Assembly (NCBI RefSeq): GCF_041154505.1
Contig: NZ_AP028672.1
Coordinates: forward strand, 3,636,501 to 3,700,500
DNA length: 64,000 bases
Direction of reading: 5' to 3'
DNA from: Acidovorax sp. A79
Lineage (GTDB): Bacteria; Pseudomonadota; Gammaproteobacteria; Burkholderiales; Burkholderiaceae_C
Shown here: positions 51,035 to 59,481 of the stretch, in pieces
Layout of the letters: every line of letters starts with the position of its first letter
How positions within the stretch are numbered: the stretch's first letter is position 1
The notes under the pieces: generated by a model
Told to the model about the DNA's origin: nothing
The model's database searches: none
Seen by the model: only the letters and a program-made list of their open reading frames with translations
Translations under genes and position numbers: made by a program

Positions 51035-51841
51035 ATGTCTTCCGCATTGACCCCTTCGCTCGCGACCCTGGCGAGCACCGCCGCGCCCAAGCGCAGCCTC
51101 GCCTGGTACCTCTCCTGGGGCATCCTGCTGGTGGTGCTGGCCGCATCCTGGAAGGGCGCCGACATGCGCCCGCTCGACCTCGTCAAGGACTCGGGCAACA
51201 TGGCCCAGTACGCGGCCGAGTTCTTTCCGCCCAATTTCTCGCAGTGGCAGATCTACGTGCAGGAGATGCTGGTCACCCTGCAGATCGCGCTGTGGGGCAC
51301 GGCGCTCGCGGTGGTCACTGCCGTGCCGCTGGCGCTGCTGGCCTCGTCCAACATCGCGCCGTGGTGGGTGAACCAGCCGGTGCGCCGCGTGCTCGACGCC
51401 TTCCGTGCCATCAACGAGATGGTGTTCGCCATGCTCTTCGTGGTGGCGGTGGGCCTGGGCCCGTTCGCGGGGGTGCTGGCGCTGTGGATCCACACCACCG
51501 GCACGCTGGCCAAGCTGTTCTCCGAGGCGGTCGAGGCCATCGACCCGCAGCCCGTGGAGGGCATCCGCTCCACCGGCGCGAGCGCGCTGCACGAGATCAT
51601 CTACGGCGTGATCCCCCAGGTGACCCCGCTGTGGATTTCCTACACGCTCTACCGTTTCGAGGCCAACGTGCGTTCTGCCTCGGTGGTGGGCATGGTGGGG
51701 GCCGGCGGCATCGGCGTGGTGCTGTGGGAGATCATCCGCGGCTTCCAGTACGCCGAGACCTGCGCGGTGATGCTCATCATCGTGGTCACCGTGAGCGCGA
51801 TCGACGTGGTGTCGGCGCGCATCCGCAAGGCCCTGGTCTGA
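51035..51841 (+). CDS. phnE: Phosphonate ABC transporter permease
   Basis: 268 residues with about six membrane helices (for example [14 protein letters not shown] and [20 protein letters not shown]). The EAA loop that contacts PhnC is [20 protein letters not shown]. It forms the channel of the uptake system. The next gene starts 14 bp after its stop. Confidence 0.94.
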   Translation: MSSALTPSLATLASTAAPKRSLAWYLSWGILLVVLAASWKGADMRPLDLVKDSGNMAQYAAEFFPPNFSQWQIYVQEMLVTLQIALWGTALAVVTAVPLALLASSNIAPWWVNQPVRRVLDAFRAINEMVFAMLFVVAVGLGPFAGVLALWIHTTGTLAKLFSEAVEAIDPQPVEGIRSTGASALHEIIYGVIPQVTPLWISYTLYRFEANVRSASVVGMVGAGGIGVVLWEIIRGFQYAETCAVMLIIVVTVSAIDVVSARIRKALV

Positions 51842-51855
51842 CACAGGGGCGCACC

Positions 51856-52452
51856 GTGGCATTGAGCCTTGAAGACATCGCCCACCTGCTGGCCACCCGG
51901 GGCATCCATCAGTACGGCCGTGAGGCCGTCAGCCAGCTGGAGCACGCGCTGCAGTGCGCGCAATGGGCAGAGAAATCCGGCGAGACCCCCGCCACGGTGG
52001 TGGCCGCCCTGCTGCATGACCTGGGGCACCTGCTGGCGCCCGGTGGCGATGCGACCGCACAGGACGACCTGCACCAGTACATGGCCCTCCCGTTCCTGCG
52101 CGGCCTGCTGCCCGATGCGGTGCTGGAGCCCATCCGCCTGCACGTGGACGCCAAGCGCTACCTGTGCACCCTGGAGCCGGGCTACCGGGAGACGCTCTCG
52201 CCCGCGTCGCGGCACAGCCTGGCCCTGCAGGGGGGGCCTTTCACGGCGCAGGAGGCGATGCGCTTCGAAGCCCTGCCTTTTGCCCAGGAGGCCATTCGCC
52301 TGCGCCGCTACGACGACCATGCCAAGGTGCCTGGCCTGCCGACGCCGGCCCTGGAGCACTGTGTGGCGCTGATGGGCCGTGTGGCCCACGCGCCTGCCCA
52401 GGCAAAGCCTGTGGCCTACCCGTACCGCTGCTCGGCCGCGTGGGTGCGCTGA
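51856..52452 (+). CDS. HD-domain oxygenase-like protein of phosphonate operons (PhnZ-like)
   Basis: 198 residues from a GTG at 51856. Metal-binding HD residues are LLHDLGHLL (His54, Asp55) with His30 and His96. The pair Tyr20 and Glu23 in QYGREAVSQLEHALQ keeps the spacing of the substrate-gating Tyr and Glu of PhnZ, a di-iron enzyme that oxidatively cleaves hydroxylated aminoethylphosphonate. PhnZ normally works with the dioxygenase PhnY, which is not in the window. It is the last gene of the rightward phn run. Substrate range is unknown. Confidence 0.82.
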   Translation: MALSLEDIAHLLATRGIHQYGREAVSQLEHALQCAQWAEKSGETPATVVAALLHDLGHLLAPGGDATAQDDLHQYMALPFLRGLLPDAVLEPIRLHVDAKRYLCTLEPGYRETLSPASRHSLALQGGPFTAQEAMRFEALPFAQEAIRLRRYDDHAKVPGLPTPALEHCVALMGRVAHAPAQAKPVAYPYRCSAAWVR

Positions 52453-52482
52453 CCTGGCGGGTGGGCCGGGCCGTGTCCCGCG

Positions 52483-52974
52483 TCAGGGCGGGGCCTTGCC
52501 GCTGCCCATCCACCCCAGGTCCAGCGGCCGGTCCTCGAACTCGGTGTTGAGCACCACGGTGCTGGTGGTGCGCGCCACCCCCGCGATGGCCTTGATTTCG
52601 TAGATCACGTCTTCCAGCGCGCGCGCGTGGGTGGTGCGCACCTTGGCCAGAAAGTCGTACTCGCCCGCCACGCTGTGCAGTTCTTCCACCTGCGGCATCG
52701 CGCGCAGGCGCGGCGCCACGTCGCGGCAGTGGATGCCGCCATCGTTGCGGATGGCCACGAACGCCGTGAAGTTCAGGCCCACGCGCTCGGGGTCCACGCT
52801 GATCGAAAAACGGCGGATGACGCCCTTGTCCAGCAGCTTCTTCACCCGTTCGTGCACCGCGGCGGTGGACAGCCCCACCTCGGCGCCCACATCGGCATAG
52901 GAACGTCGGCCATCCGCACCCAATGCCGAAATAATTCTGGCGTCCATGTCATCTGTCTGAATATTTGCTTGCAT
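52483..52974 (-). CDS. AsnC/Lrp-family transcriptional regulator
   Basis: 163 residues from the ATG at 52974. The helix-turn-helix is ARIISALGADGRRSYADVGAEVGLSTAAVHERVKKL (parts: SYADVGAEVGLSTAAVHERV). The RAM domain includes VEELHSVAGEYDFLAKVRT and STVVLNTEFEDRP. It diverges from an EamA exporter across 70 bp, a usual pairing in which the regulator senses an amino acid and drives its export. Confidence 0.9.
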   Translation of the reverse strand: MQANIQTDDMDARIISALGADGRRSYADVGAEVGLSTAAVHERVKKLLDKGVIRRFSISVDPERVGLNFTAFVAIRNDGGIHCRDVAPRLRAMPQVEELHSVAGEYDFLAKVRTTHARALEDVIYEIKAIAGVARTTSTVVLNTEFEDRPLDLGWMGSGKAPP

Positions 52975-53002
52975 AGCCGCCTGATTTTGGTAAAAATTCC
53001 GA

Positions 53003-53016
53003 AAACCTCGCGGTTT
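53003..53016. promoter_or_regulatory. Possible Lrp operator
   Basis: AAACC (53003-53007) and GGTTT (53012-53016) form a small dyad in an AT-rich gap between the AsnC/Lrp gene and the exporter gene. Weak, but the location fits. Confidence 0.35.
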
Positions 53017-53044
53017 CCATAAATTATTCGGTAAGGTGAAGAAT

Positions 53045-53992
53045 ATGCCGGCGATTTTCAATGCGCAAGCCCGTCCACAGCGCACCTGGGCGGTGGCCGT
53101 GGCCTTGCTGCTGGTCTATGTGGTGTGGGGCACCACCTATTTCGCCATCGGCATCGCGCTGCAGACCATGCCGCCGCTGTTCATGAGCGCCATCCGTTTT
53201 CTGTGCGCGGGCGGCGTGATGCTGCTGGTGGCCCTGTGGCAAGGGCATGCGCTGCCCACGGCCGCGCAGTGGCGCAATTCGGCCATCGTCGGCGCCCTCA
53301 TGGTCTTCCTCGCGATGAACCTCGTGGGCTTTGCGCAGAAGCTGGGCATCGGCTCAGGCCTCATGGCCACCGTGGTCACCACCATGCCCATGTGGCTGGC
53401 GCTGTGGACGCACTGGGGCGGCGAACGCGTGCCGGCCACCAGCTGGATCGGCCTGGTGCTGGGCGTGGTGGGCGCACTGCTGCTGGCGATGGAGGGCGAC
53501 TTTTCCGCCACCTGGCTGGGGGCCGTGCTGGCCTTTGGCGCGCCGCTGTGCTGGAGCGTGGGCTCGTACGCATCGCGCAAGCTGTCGCTGCCCGCGCCGG
53601 CCATGGCGGCTGCGGCGCAGTGGCTGGTGGGCGGCGCGATGGGACTGGTGGCCGCGTTGTGCTTCGAGCCCGTGAGCGCGCTGGGGCAGGTGAGCGCCCG
53701 GTCGTGGGCGGCGTGGGTGTACCTGCTGGTCTTTGGCACGCTGGTGGCGCTCAATGCGTACCTGTGGCTGCTGCAGAACACGTCGGCCGCGCTGGCGGGG
53801 AGCTATTCGTTCGTGAATCCGGCGGTGGCGTTGCTGGTGGGGGTGGCGCTGGGGGGTGAGTTGCTGACGGGGTGGGTGTTTGCGGCGTTGCCTTTGATTG
53901 GGGCGGCGCTGGTGTTGATTTTGTATGGCAAGGCGTTGCAGGGGTGGTGGGTGGCGCGGAGGGCGTCGTGGGTGGGGTATCGGGCTGGATAG
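53045..53992 (+). CDS. EamA/DMT-family inner-membrane exporter (YedA-like)
   Basis: 315 residues with ten predicted helices in two EamA halves. VVWGTTYFAIGIALQTMPPLF with the following IRFL is the classic first-repeat opening, and SYSFVNPAVALLVGVALGGE the second-repeat signature. Members export amino acids or metabolites. AAGGTGA before 53045 supports this ATG. From about 53,800 the DNA changes character: it becomes G- and T-rich with frequent GCG, TTG, GGG and GGT codons, unlike the C-rich codon use of the rest of the gene. Confidence 0.9.
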   Translation: MPAIFNAQARPQRTWAVAVALLLVYVVWGTTYFAIGIALQTMPPLFMSAIRFLCAGGVMLLVALWQGHALPTAAQWRNSAIVGALMVFLAMNLVGFAQKLGIGSGLMATVVTTMPMWLALWTHWGGERVPATSWIGLVLGVVGALLLAMEGDFSATWLGAVLAFGAPLCWSVGSYASRKLSLPAPAMAAAAQWLVGGAMGLVAALCFEPVSALGQVSARSWAAWVYLLVFGTLVALNAYLWLLQNTSAALAGSYSFVNPAVALLVGVALGGELLTGWVFAALPLIGAALVLILYGKALQGWWVARRASWVGYRAG

Positions 53993-54031
53993 CTGGCTGG
54001 GTAGTGGGGTTGGTTGTTGCCTGTTGGTTTG

Positions 54032-54765
54032 TAGTTGGTGGTGTGCCTCGGTTGAGCGCGGAGGCCGGGGTGTGCGCCCGGCGGCGCAGTGACTTTCTTT
54101 TGCTTCGCCAAAAGAAAGTCACCAAAGAAAAGGCGACCCTGCTGTCTGCGACCCCTTCGCTGCGCTGCGGGGCAACCTGGGGTGCTCGGTCACGGGGTGC
54201 ACCGCAGAACTCGCTGCGCGCCTGCAGCGCTCCGCTCGGACAACTGCGGTGAGTCAGTTCACGAAGCATGTGTGTCCTTCGGCACACATGCCACCCCGCG
54301 CCCTGCGCGCCCCAGGCGCATCCAGAAGGGAACCCACGAATCGGACATCCCTTCGGGCCATCGCTGCGCTCGGCCCCATCTCGCGGGCGCAAGCGCCACG
54401 CGCTGCGCAGGCGTGGCCAAGCGCAGCGATGGCCCGTATGGCTGTTTGGCTGTTCGCTCCCCACCCCCATCTGGCTGCGCCTGCGGCGGGGCGGTTGCGG
54501 GGTGAGCATGGGCGTCGCAGCGCCCATGCCTCGTGCTCTGACTCGCCGTGGTTGTCCGAGCGGCGCGCCGCAGGCGCAAAGCGAGTTCCACGGCGCACCC
54601 CGCAACCGCACCGACGCAGGTTTGCCCCTTCGCAACGCGAAGGGGTCGCAGACTGTGGGTCGCCTTTCTTTTGGGTACTTTTCTTTGGCGAAGCAAAGAA
54701 CAAGTACCTCGCCCGCCGGGGCGACATCCCGGCCTCCGCCCTTCACTCAGGCACGGCGTGAACTA
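54032..54765. repeat. Giant imperfect palindrome, 734 bp, non-coding
   Basis: Nearly the whole gap between the convergent exporter and RidA genes is one inverted repeat. Exact matching arm pieces share one centre near 54397: TTTGCTTCGCCA (54099) with 54686-54697, CCGCTCGGACAAC (54232) with 54551-54563, and GGGCCATCGCTGCGCT (54355) with 54420-54435. Open frames inside it read like each other in mirror image and have no protein character. This accounts for the 852-bp stretch without genes (53993-54844). I know similar sequence motifs (AAAAGAAAGTCACC type) from intergenic regions of related bacteria, but that is memory, not a search. Confidence 0.85.
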
Positions 54766-54805
54766 TAAGAACAATAGCTAACAGCGATTGAAGGGCAGGC
54801 GCAAA
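54765..54805 (-). repeat. AT-rich palindromic repeat, copy R9 (degenerate)
   Basis: On the minus strand: GCGCCTGCCC, TTCAATCGCTG, TTAGCTATTGTT. It lies between the giant palindrome and the end of the RidA gene. Confidence 0.5.
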
Positions 54806-54844
54806 CCGATGATTTGCCTTCCAATCCCGTTGCAAAGATATCGC

Positions 54845-55249
54845 TCACCCGGCATCCGGCACCACCGCCGTCGCCTCGATCTCCACCTTCGCCCGCTCCT
54901 CCATCAAACCCGCCACCTGCACACACGCCATCGCCGGAAAATTTTTCCCCAGCACCTCGCGGTACACCGCGCCCAGCTCCTTCAACCGTGCGTTGTATTC
55001 CTTGCGGTCCACCACGTACCAGGTCAGCCGCACCAGGTGCTCGGGCCCCGCGCCGCCGGCCTCCAGCACCGCACGCACGTTCAGCAGCGTCTGCCGGGTC
55101 TGGTCGATGAAATCATCGCTCTCGAACTGCTGCTGCGCATTCCAGCCGATCTGGCCGCCGGTGAAGACCATCGTGCCGCGCGCGGCCACGCCGTTGGCGT
55201 AGCCCTTGGGGGTCACCCAGCCTTCGGGTTGCAAAAGGGTGTTCTTCAT
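54845..55249 (-). CDS. RidA-family (YjgF/YER057c) enamine/imine deaminase
   Basis: 134 residues. RidA proteins hydrolyse reactive enamines and imines to ketones and ammonia. The trimer-forming core is seen in FTGGQIGWNAQQQFESDDF, QTLLNVRAVLEAGGAGPEHLVRLTWYV and ALVE-like AMACVQVAGL; the Arg needed for the carboxylate contact in true RidA (usually in a R-x-x-V segment near residue 105) is not clearly placed. Its ATG overlaps the ligase stop as ATGA, so it is the last member of the aminobenzoate-type operon, where an enamine intermediate is expected. Confidence 0.88.
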   Translation of the reverse strand: MKNTLLQPEGWVTPKGYANGVAARGTMVFTGGQIGWNAQQQFESDDFIDQTRQTLLNVRAVLEAGGAGPEHLVRLTWYVVDRKEYNARLKELGAVYREVLGKNFPAMACVQVAGLMEERAKVEIEATAVVPDAG

Positions 55250-56910
55250 GGTGTCTTGGTCGAGGAGGGTGTGGTGGTCGTGGCGGCGACGGCGCCCTGG
55301 CGCAGCTTGAAGCGCTGCAGCTTGCCGGTCTCGGTGCGGGGCAGGGCCGTGACGAACTCCACCACGCGCGGGTACTTGAACGGGGCGATGGTCGCTTTCA
55401 CATGGTCCTGCAGCGTCTTGACCATGGCCGCGTCGCCCGTGTGGCCGGGTTTGAGCACGCAGATGGCCTTGACCACCATGCCGCGCTCCTCGTCGGGCAC
55501 GCCGATCACGCCGCACTCGGCCACGGCGGGGTGGCGCAGCAGGGCGTCTTCCACCTCGGGGCCGCCCACGTTGTAGCCGGCGGTGATGATCATGTCGTCG
55601 TCGCGCGCCTGGTAGAAGAAGTAGCCGTCGGCGTCCTGCGTGAACGCGTCGCCGGGATAGTTCCAGCCATCCTTCACGTACTTGGCCTGGCGCGGGTCGT
55701 CGAGGTACTTGCAGCCCGTGGGGCCGATGACGGCGAGCTTGCCCACGGTGCCCCGTGGCACCTCATGGCCATCGTCGTCCACCACCTTGGCGGTGTAGCC
55801 GGGCACGACCTTGCCAATGGCGCCGGGGCGCGTTTCGCCGCCCGCCGACGATACAAAGATGTGGAACATCTCGGTGGCGCCGATGCCGTCAGTCATGTCG
55901 ATGCCGGTGGCGTTCTTCCACAGCTGGCGCGTGGCGTCGGGCAGGCCCTCGCCGGCGCTCACGCAGATGCGCAGCTGGGGCAGGCCGATCTGTTGGGCGA
56001 ACGGCGCCATCTGCCGGTAGAAGGTGGGCGCGGTGTAGCAGATGGTGACGCCCGCGTCGCGCATCAGCGTCACCATGGTCTGGGGCGTGTAGGGCTGGTC
56101 CGGGAAGTACACGCTGGCCCCGGCCCACATCGGGAACACGAGCAGGCCGCCCAGGCCGAAGGTGAAGGCCAGCGGCGGCGATCCGGCCACGATGTCGTCG
56201 GGCGTGGCGCGCAGCACGTGGCGCGGCCAGGCCTCGCAGGCGGCCAGCACATCGCGGTGGGTGTGCACGGCGGCCTTGGGCGCGCCCGTGGTGCCGGAGG
56301 TGAAGGCCATGAGCGCGATGTCGTCCGCCGCCGTGGGGCAGTGCGGTGTGGTGCCGGGTTTGTCCTGGGCGCGCTGGATGAGGTCGGCCGCGTCGGGCGC
56401 GGTGTGGAAGGGCACGATGGTGGCGAGCACCGGGTGCTGCGCCTGCGCCGCCTGCAGCTCGGCCAGCAGGCGGCCGTCGCACAGCGCCAGCGTGGGCTGG
56501 GCGCGCTCGATGATGCTGGCCAGTTCGCCCGCGCGCAGCAGCGGCATGGTGGCCACCGCCACCACCCCGGCGTAGACGGTGCCCAGCCAGGCCAGCGCCA
56601 TCTCCACCGTGTTGCCGCCGCGCAGCAGCACGCGGTTGCCGGGCACGAGGCCGTGGTCCTGCGTGAGCACCTCGGCGATGCGCGCGGCTTCGGTCCAGGC
56701 GTCGCGGTAGGTATACGTGCGGTGCGGGCCGCGCAGCAGGGGCCGGTCGATGTGGCCCGCGCGCTCGGCCTGATCGAACAGGGCGTGCACGAGATTGACC
56801 TGGTCGGGGATCTGCTGCTCCGGCAGGTCGTAGCGCAGCGTGGGCCAGGCCCCGGGCGGGGGCAGGCGGTCGTGCACGAAATGGTCGGGCTGGGCGGATG
56901 CGGCTTTCAT
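55246..56910 (-). CDS. Aryl-CoA ligase, probably 2-aminobenzoate-CoA ligase
   Basis: 554 residues. The adenylate-forming signature is FTSGTTGAPKAAVHTH, followed by TDGIGATEMFHIFVS, GWNYPGDAFTQDADGYF and the C-terminal lysine motif LPRTETGKLQRFKL. Among AMP-forming ligases it resembles the benzoate/2-aminobenzoate branch (GIGATEMFHIF is typical). It would activate the aromatic acid for the CoA-dependent route. It begins 4 bp behind the acyl-CoA dehydrogenase stop. A benzoate or salicylate preference cannot be excluded from sequence alone. Confidence 0.88.
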   Translation of the reverse strand: MKAASAQPDHFVHDRLPPPGAWPTLRYDLPEQQIPDQVNLVHALFDQAERAGHIDRPLLRGPHRTYTYRDAWTEAARIAEVLTQDHGLVPGNRVLLRGGNTVEMALAWLGTVYAGVVAVATMPLLRAGELASIIERAQPTLALCDGRLLAELQAAQAQHPVLATIVPFHTAPDAADLIQRAQDKPGTTPHCPTAADDIALMAFTSGTTGAPKAAVHTHRDVLAACEAWPRHVLRATPDDIVAGSPPLAFTFGLGGLLVFPMWAGASVYFPDQPYTPQTMVTLMRDAGVTICYTAPTFYRQMAPFAQQIGLPQLRICVSAGEGLPDATRQLWKNATGIDMTDGIGATEMFHIFVSSAGGETRPGAIGKVVPGYTAKVVDDDGHEVPRGTVGKLAVIGPTGCKYLDDPRQAKYVKDGWNYPGDAFTQDADGYFFYQARDDDMIITAGYNVGGPEVEDALLRHPAVAECGVIGVPDEERGMVVKAICVLKPGHTGDAAMVKTLQDHVKATIAPFKYPRVVEFVTALPRTETGKLQRFKLRQGAVAATTTTPSSTKTP

Positions 56911-56914
56911 GGGA

Positions 56915-58132
56915 TCACTCCTGCAGGACGGCCTTGCCGATGATGAGTTGCTGCACTTCGGTGGCGCCTTCGTAGATGCGCAGCGAGCGGATGTCGCGGT
57001 ACAGCGACTCGACCTTGCTGCCCACTTCCACGCCGCGCCCGCCGTGCAGTTGCAGCGCCATGTCGATCACGCGCTGGGCGTTTTCGGTGGCGGTCATTTT
57101 TGCCATCGCGGCTTCGGCAGTGACGCGGGTGCCACCGCGCTTTTCGCCCTCGTCGCGCAGCCAGGCCGCGCGGTAGGTGAGCAGCGCGGCGCTGTCCACC
57201 AGCGCGGCCATCTCGCCGATCCTGGCCTGCGTGAGCTGGAAGTCCGCCAGCGTCTGGCCGAACATGCGGCGCTGGCGCGCGTGGTGCACGGCCTCGGCCA
57301 GCGCGCGGCGCGCCATGCCCAGCGCGGCGGCGGCCACCGACGCGCGAAAGATGTCGAGCGTGCGCATGGCCAGCTTGAAGCCGCCGTGCAGTTCGCCGAG
57401 CAGTGCAGTGGCGGGCACGGTGCAGTTGTCGAACTGCAGCGTGGCCAGCGGGTGCGGCGCCATCACGTGGATGTGGCGCGAGGCGTCGAGCCCGGGCGTG
57501 TCGGCGTCCACGATGAAGGCGCTGATGCCGCGCGTTCCGCCGGCGGGGTCGGTCTTGGAGAACACGCAGTAGAAGTCGGCGATGCCGCCGTTGCTGATCC
57601 AGGTCTTGGTGCCGGTGAGGGAATATGAGTATTTTTGGCCGCTAGCGCTTGATGGATAAGCGCTGGTAGCTACTGTTTGCATAGCGCCCACGTCGGAACC
57701 TGCCTCGGGCTCGCTGAGCGCGAACGCCGCGATCAGCTCGCCGCGCGCCACGCCCTGCAGGTAGTGCGCCTGTTGCGCCGGGCTGCCGGCCAGGGTGATG
57801 GCGCCGCTGCCCAGGCCCTGCATGGCGAACGCAAAATCCGCCAGCGGCGAGTGGTAGGCCAGCGTCTCGCGCAGCAGCACCAACGCGCGCGAGTCCAGCG
57901 CGGGCAGTGCACCGCCGTGTTCGGCGGGCACGCAGTAGCGCAGCCAGCCGCCCGCGCCCAGGCGTTGCACCCAGTCGCGGCAGGCGGCGCGGTCGTCGGT
58001 CTCATCGACCTGCTGCGCGGCGGCCCAGGGCACCAGGCCCTCGGCCAGCGCGCGGTGGGCGTCGTCGAAGAAGGGCAGGGCCAGGTGCGCCGTCGAGGGC
58101 GGGCGGGGGGCCGGGGGGGTGGCGACGTGCAT
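56915..58132 (-). CDS. Acyl-CoA dehydrogenase with repeat-encoded insertion
   Basis: 405 residues. The FAD motif [12 protein letters not shown] and the [20 protein letters not shown] region are canonical, and the C terminus ends [19 protein letters not shown] with the usual catalytic-base-region order. In the operon it should oxidise a ring or acyl-CoA intermediate after the monooxygenase step. Between GSDV and TGTKTW, where relatives have about 17 residues, there are about 25, encoded by palindromic repeat R6 (residues 150-170, [18 protein letters not shown]). The start at 58132 is 4 bp after the hydratase stop. Confidence 0.9.
   Translation of the reverse strand: MHVATPPAPRPPSTAHLALPFFDDAHRALAEGLVPWAAAQQVDETDDRAACRDWVQRLGAGGWLRYCVPAEHGGALPALDSRALVLLRETLAYHSPLADFAFAMQGLGSGAITLAGSPAQQAHYLQGVARGELIAAFALSEPEAGSDVGAMQTVATSAYPSSASGQKYSYSLTGTKTWISNGGIADFYCVFSKTDPAGGTRGISAFIVDADTPGLDASRHIHVMAPHPLATLQFDNCTVPATALLGELHGGFKLAMRTLDIFRASVAAAALGMARRALAEAVHHARQRRMFGQTLADFQLTQARIGEMAALVDSAALLTYRAAWLRDEGEKRGGTRVTAEAAMAKMTATENAQRVIDMALQLHGGRGVEVGSKVESLYRDIRSLRIYEGATEVQQLIIGKAVLQE
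57631..57687 (+). repeat. AT-rich palindromic repeat, copy R6, inside the acyl-CoA dehydrogenase gene
   Basis: GGCCGCTAGCGCTTG, TGGATAAGCGCT, GGTAGCTACTGTTTGCATAGC match R1 and R4 closely. It is antisense to the gene and is read through without a stop. Confidence 0.8.
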
Positions 58133-58136
58133 GGGC

Positions 58137-58991
58137 TCAATCTCCCTGGAACACAGGTTTCTGCCTGGCGGCAAACGCCTCGTAGGCGCGTCGGAAATCT
58201 TCGGTCTGCATGCAGATGGCCTGGGCCTGCGCCTCGGCCTCGATGGCCTGCTCGATGGTCATGCTCCACTCCTGGCTGAGCATGGTCTTGGTCATGCCAT
58301 GGGCGAAGGTGGGGCCGCCCGCCAGCGTGCGCGCGGTGGCCTGCACGTTGGCCAGCAGGTCGGCGCTTTCATACAGGTCGTTGAAGAAGCCCCAGGCCAG
58401 ACCCTCGTGCGCCGTCATCGCGCGGCCGGTGAACAGCAGCTCGCTGGCACGGCCCTGGCCGATCATCCGGGGCAGCAGCGCGCAGGCGCCCATGTCGGCA
58501 CCGGCCAGGCCCACGCGGGTGAACAGGAACGCAGTCTTGGTGGCCTCGGTGCCGTAGCGCATGTCGCAGGCCAGCGCCATCATCGCGCCCGCACCGGCGC
58601 AGATGCCGTCGATGGCGCCCAGCACGGGCTGCGGGCAGGCGCGCAGGGCCTTGACCAGGTCGCCCGTCATGCGCGTGAACTCCAGCAGCTCGGGCATGGT
58701 CATGGTGGTCAGCGGCCCGATGATCTCGTGCACGTCGCCGCCCGAGCAGAAGTTGCCGCCCGCGCCGGTGACCACGATGGCCTTGACGTCGGTGGCGAAC
58801 CGCAGCGCGTAGAAAAAATCGCGCAGCTCCGAATAGCTCTGGAAGGTGAGCGGGTTCTTGCGGTCGGGCCGGTTGAGCGTGACGGTGCCCACGCCGCCGT
58901 CGAAGCTCCACGCGAAATGCTCGGCCACGTAGCTGGCCTGGGGGTTGAACTGCTCGCGCATGGGGTTGCTCGCGCCGATGAAATGCTTCAT
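58137..58991 (-). CDS. Enoyl-CoA hydratase/isomerase family protein
   Basis: 284 residues. The crotonase oxyanion loops are [18 protein letters not shown] and the segment [21 protein letters not shown]. It should hydrate or hydrolyse a cyclic enoyl-CoA in ring breakdown, as BadK/BadI-like proteins do in benzoyl-CoA routes. ATG overlaps the MarR stop as ATGA. An N-terminal extension of about 40 residues (before [21 protein letters not shown]) is longer than average crotonases. Confidence 0.9.
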   Translation of the reverse strand: MKHFIGASNPMREQFNPQASYVAEHFAWSFDGGVGTVTLNRPDRKNPLTFQSYSELRDFFYALRFATDVKAIVVTGAGGNFCSGGDVHEIIGPLTTMTMPELLEFTRMTGDLVKALRACPQPVLGAIDGICAGAGAMMALACDMRYGTEATKTAFLFTRVGLAGADMGACALLPRMIGQGRASELLFTGRAMTAHEGLAWGFFNDLYESADLLANVQATARTLAGGPTFAHGMTKTMLSQEWSMTIEQAIEAEAQAQAICMQTEDFRRAYEAFAARQKPVFQGD

Positions 58992-59479
58992 TCCGTGGTC
59001 TCCAAAGAGTTGTTCTGGGTGTGTTCCTTGACCTTGCCCAGCAGGCGGTGCAGGGTGCTGATGTCGCGCTCGCCCAGCGTGGCGAAGGCCTCCACGATCC
59101 ATTGCTCGTGCTGGCGCGCCATGTCGATGAACTGCTGGCGGCCCTGCGGCGTGAGGCGCACGAGGTACGCGCGGCGGTCGCCTTCCACGTCCATGCGCTC
59201 CACCAGCCCTTCGGCCACGAGCTGGTCGGTGATGCCGGTGATGTTGCCGCTGGTCACCATCATGCGGCGCGAGAGGTCCTTCATCTTCATGCCCTCGGGC
59301 GCGCGTTCCAGCTGCGCCATCAGGTCAAAGCGCGGCAGCGTGGTGTCGAACTGCGCGCGCAGGTGGCTGCGCACCTGTTTTTCGATGAGCTGGGTGCAGG
59401 TGAGCATGCGCAGCCACAGGCGCAGGGCCTCGGGGTGCTCGCTGGGGGCGGCGTCGTGCAGGCGGGCTTCAAGGTCCAT
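58988..59479 (-). CDS. MarR-family transcriptional regulator
   Basis: 163 residues. The winged helix is [54 protein letters not shown] (parts: [32 protein letters not shown]). It is placed second in the operon, between the monooxygenase fusion and the hydratase, so it is autoregulated. The likely ligand is the aryl-CoA thioester or free acid. Its probable operator precedes the first gene (61852-61865). Confidence 0.9.
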   Translation of the reverse strand: MDLEARLHDAAPSEHPEALRLWLRMLTCTQLIEKQVRSHLRAQFDTTLPRFDLMAQLERAPEGMKMKDLSRRMMVTSGNITGITDQLVAEGLVERMDVEGDRRAYLVRLTPQGRQQFIDMARQHEQWIVEAFATLGERDISTLHRLLGKVKEHTQNNSLETTE

Positions 59480-59481
59480 GG

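Noticed and set aside
54249..54761. Overlapping frames of 140-170 codons inside the 54-kb element
   Set aside because: They mirror one another across the palindrome centre and have no protein character, so I treat the element as non-coding.
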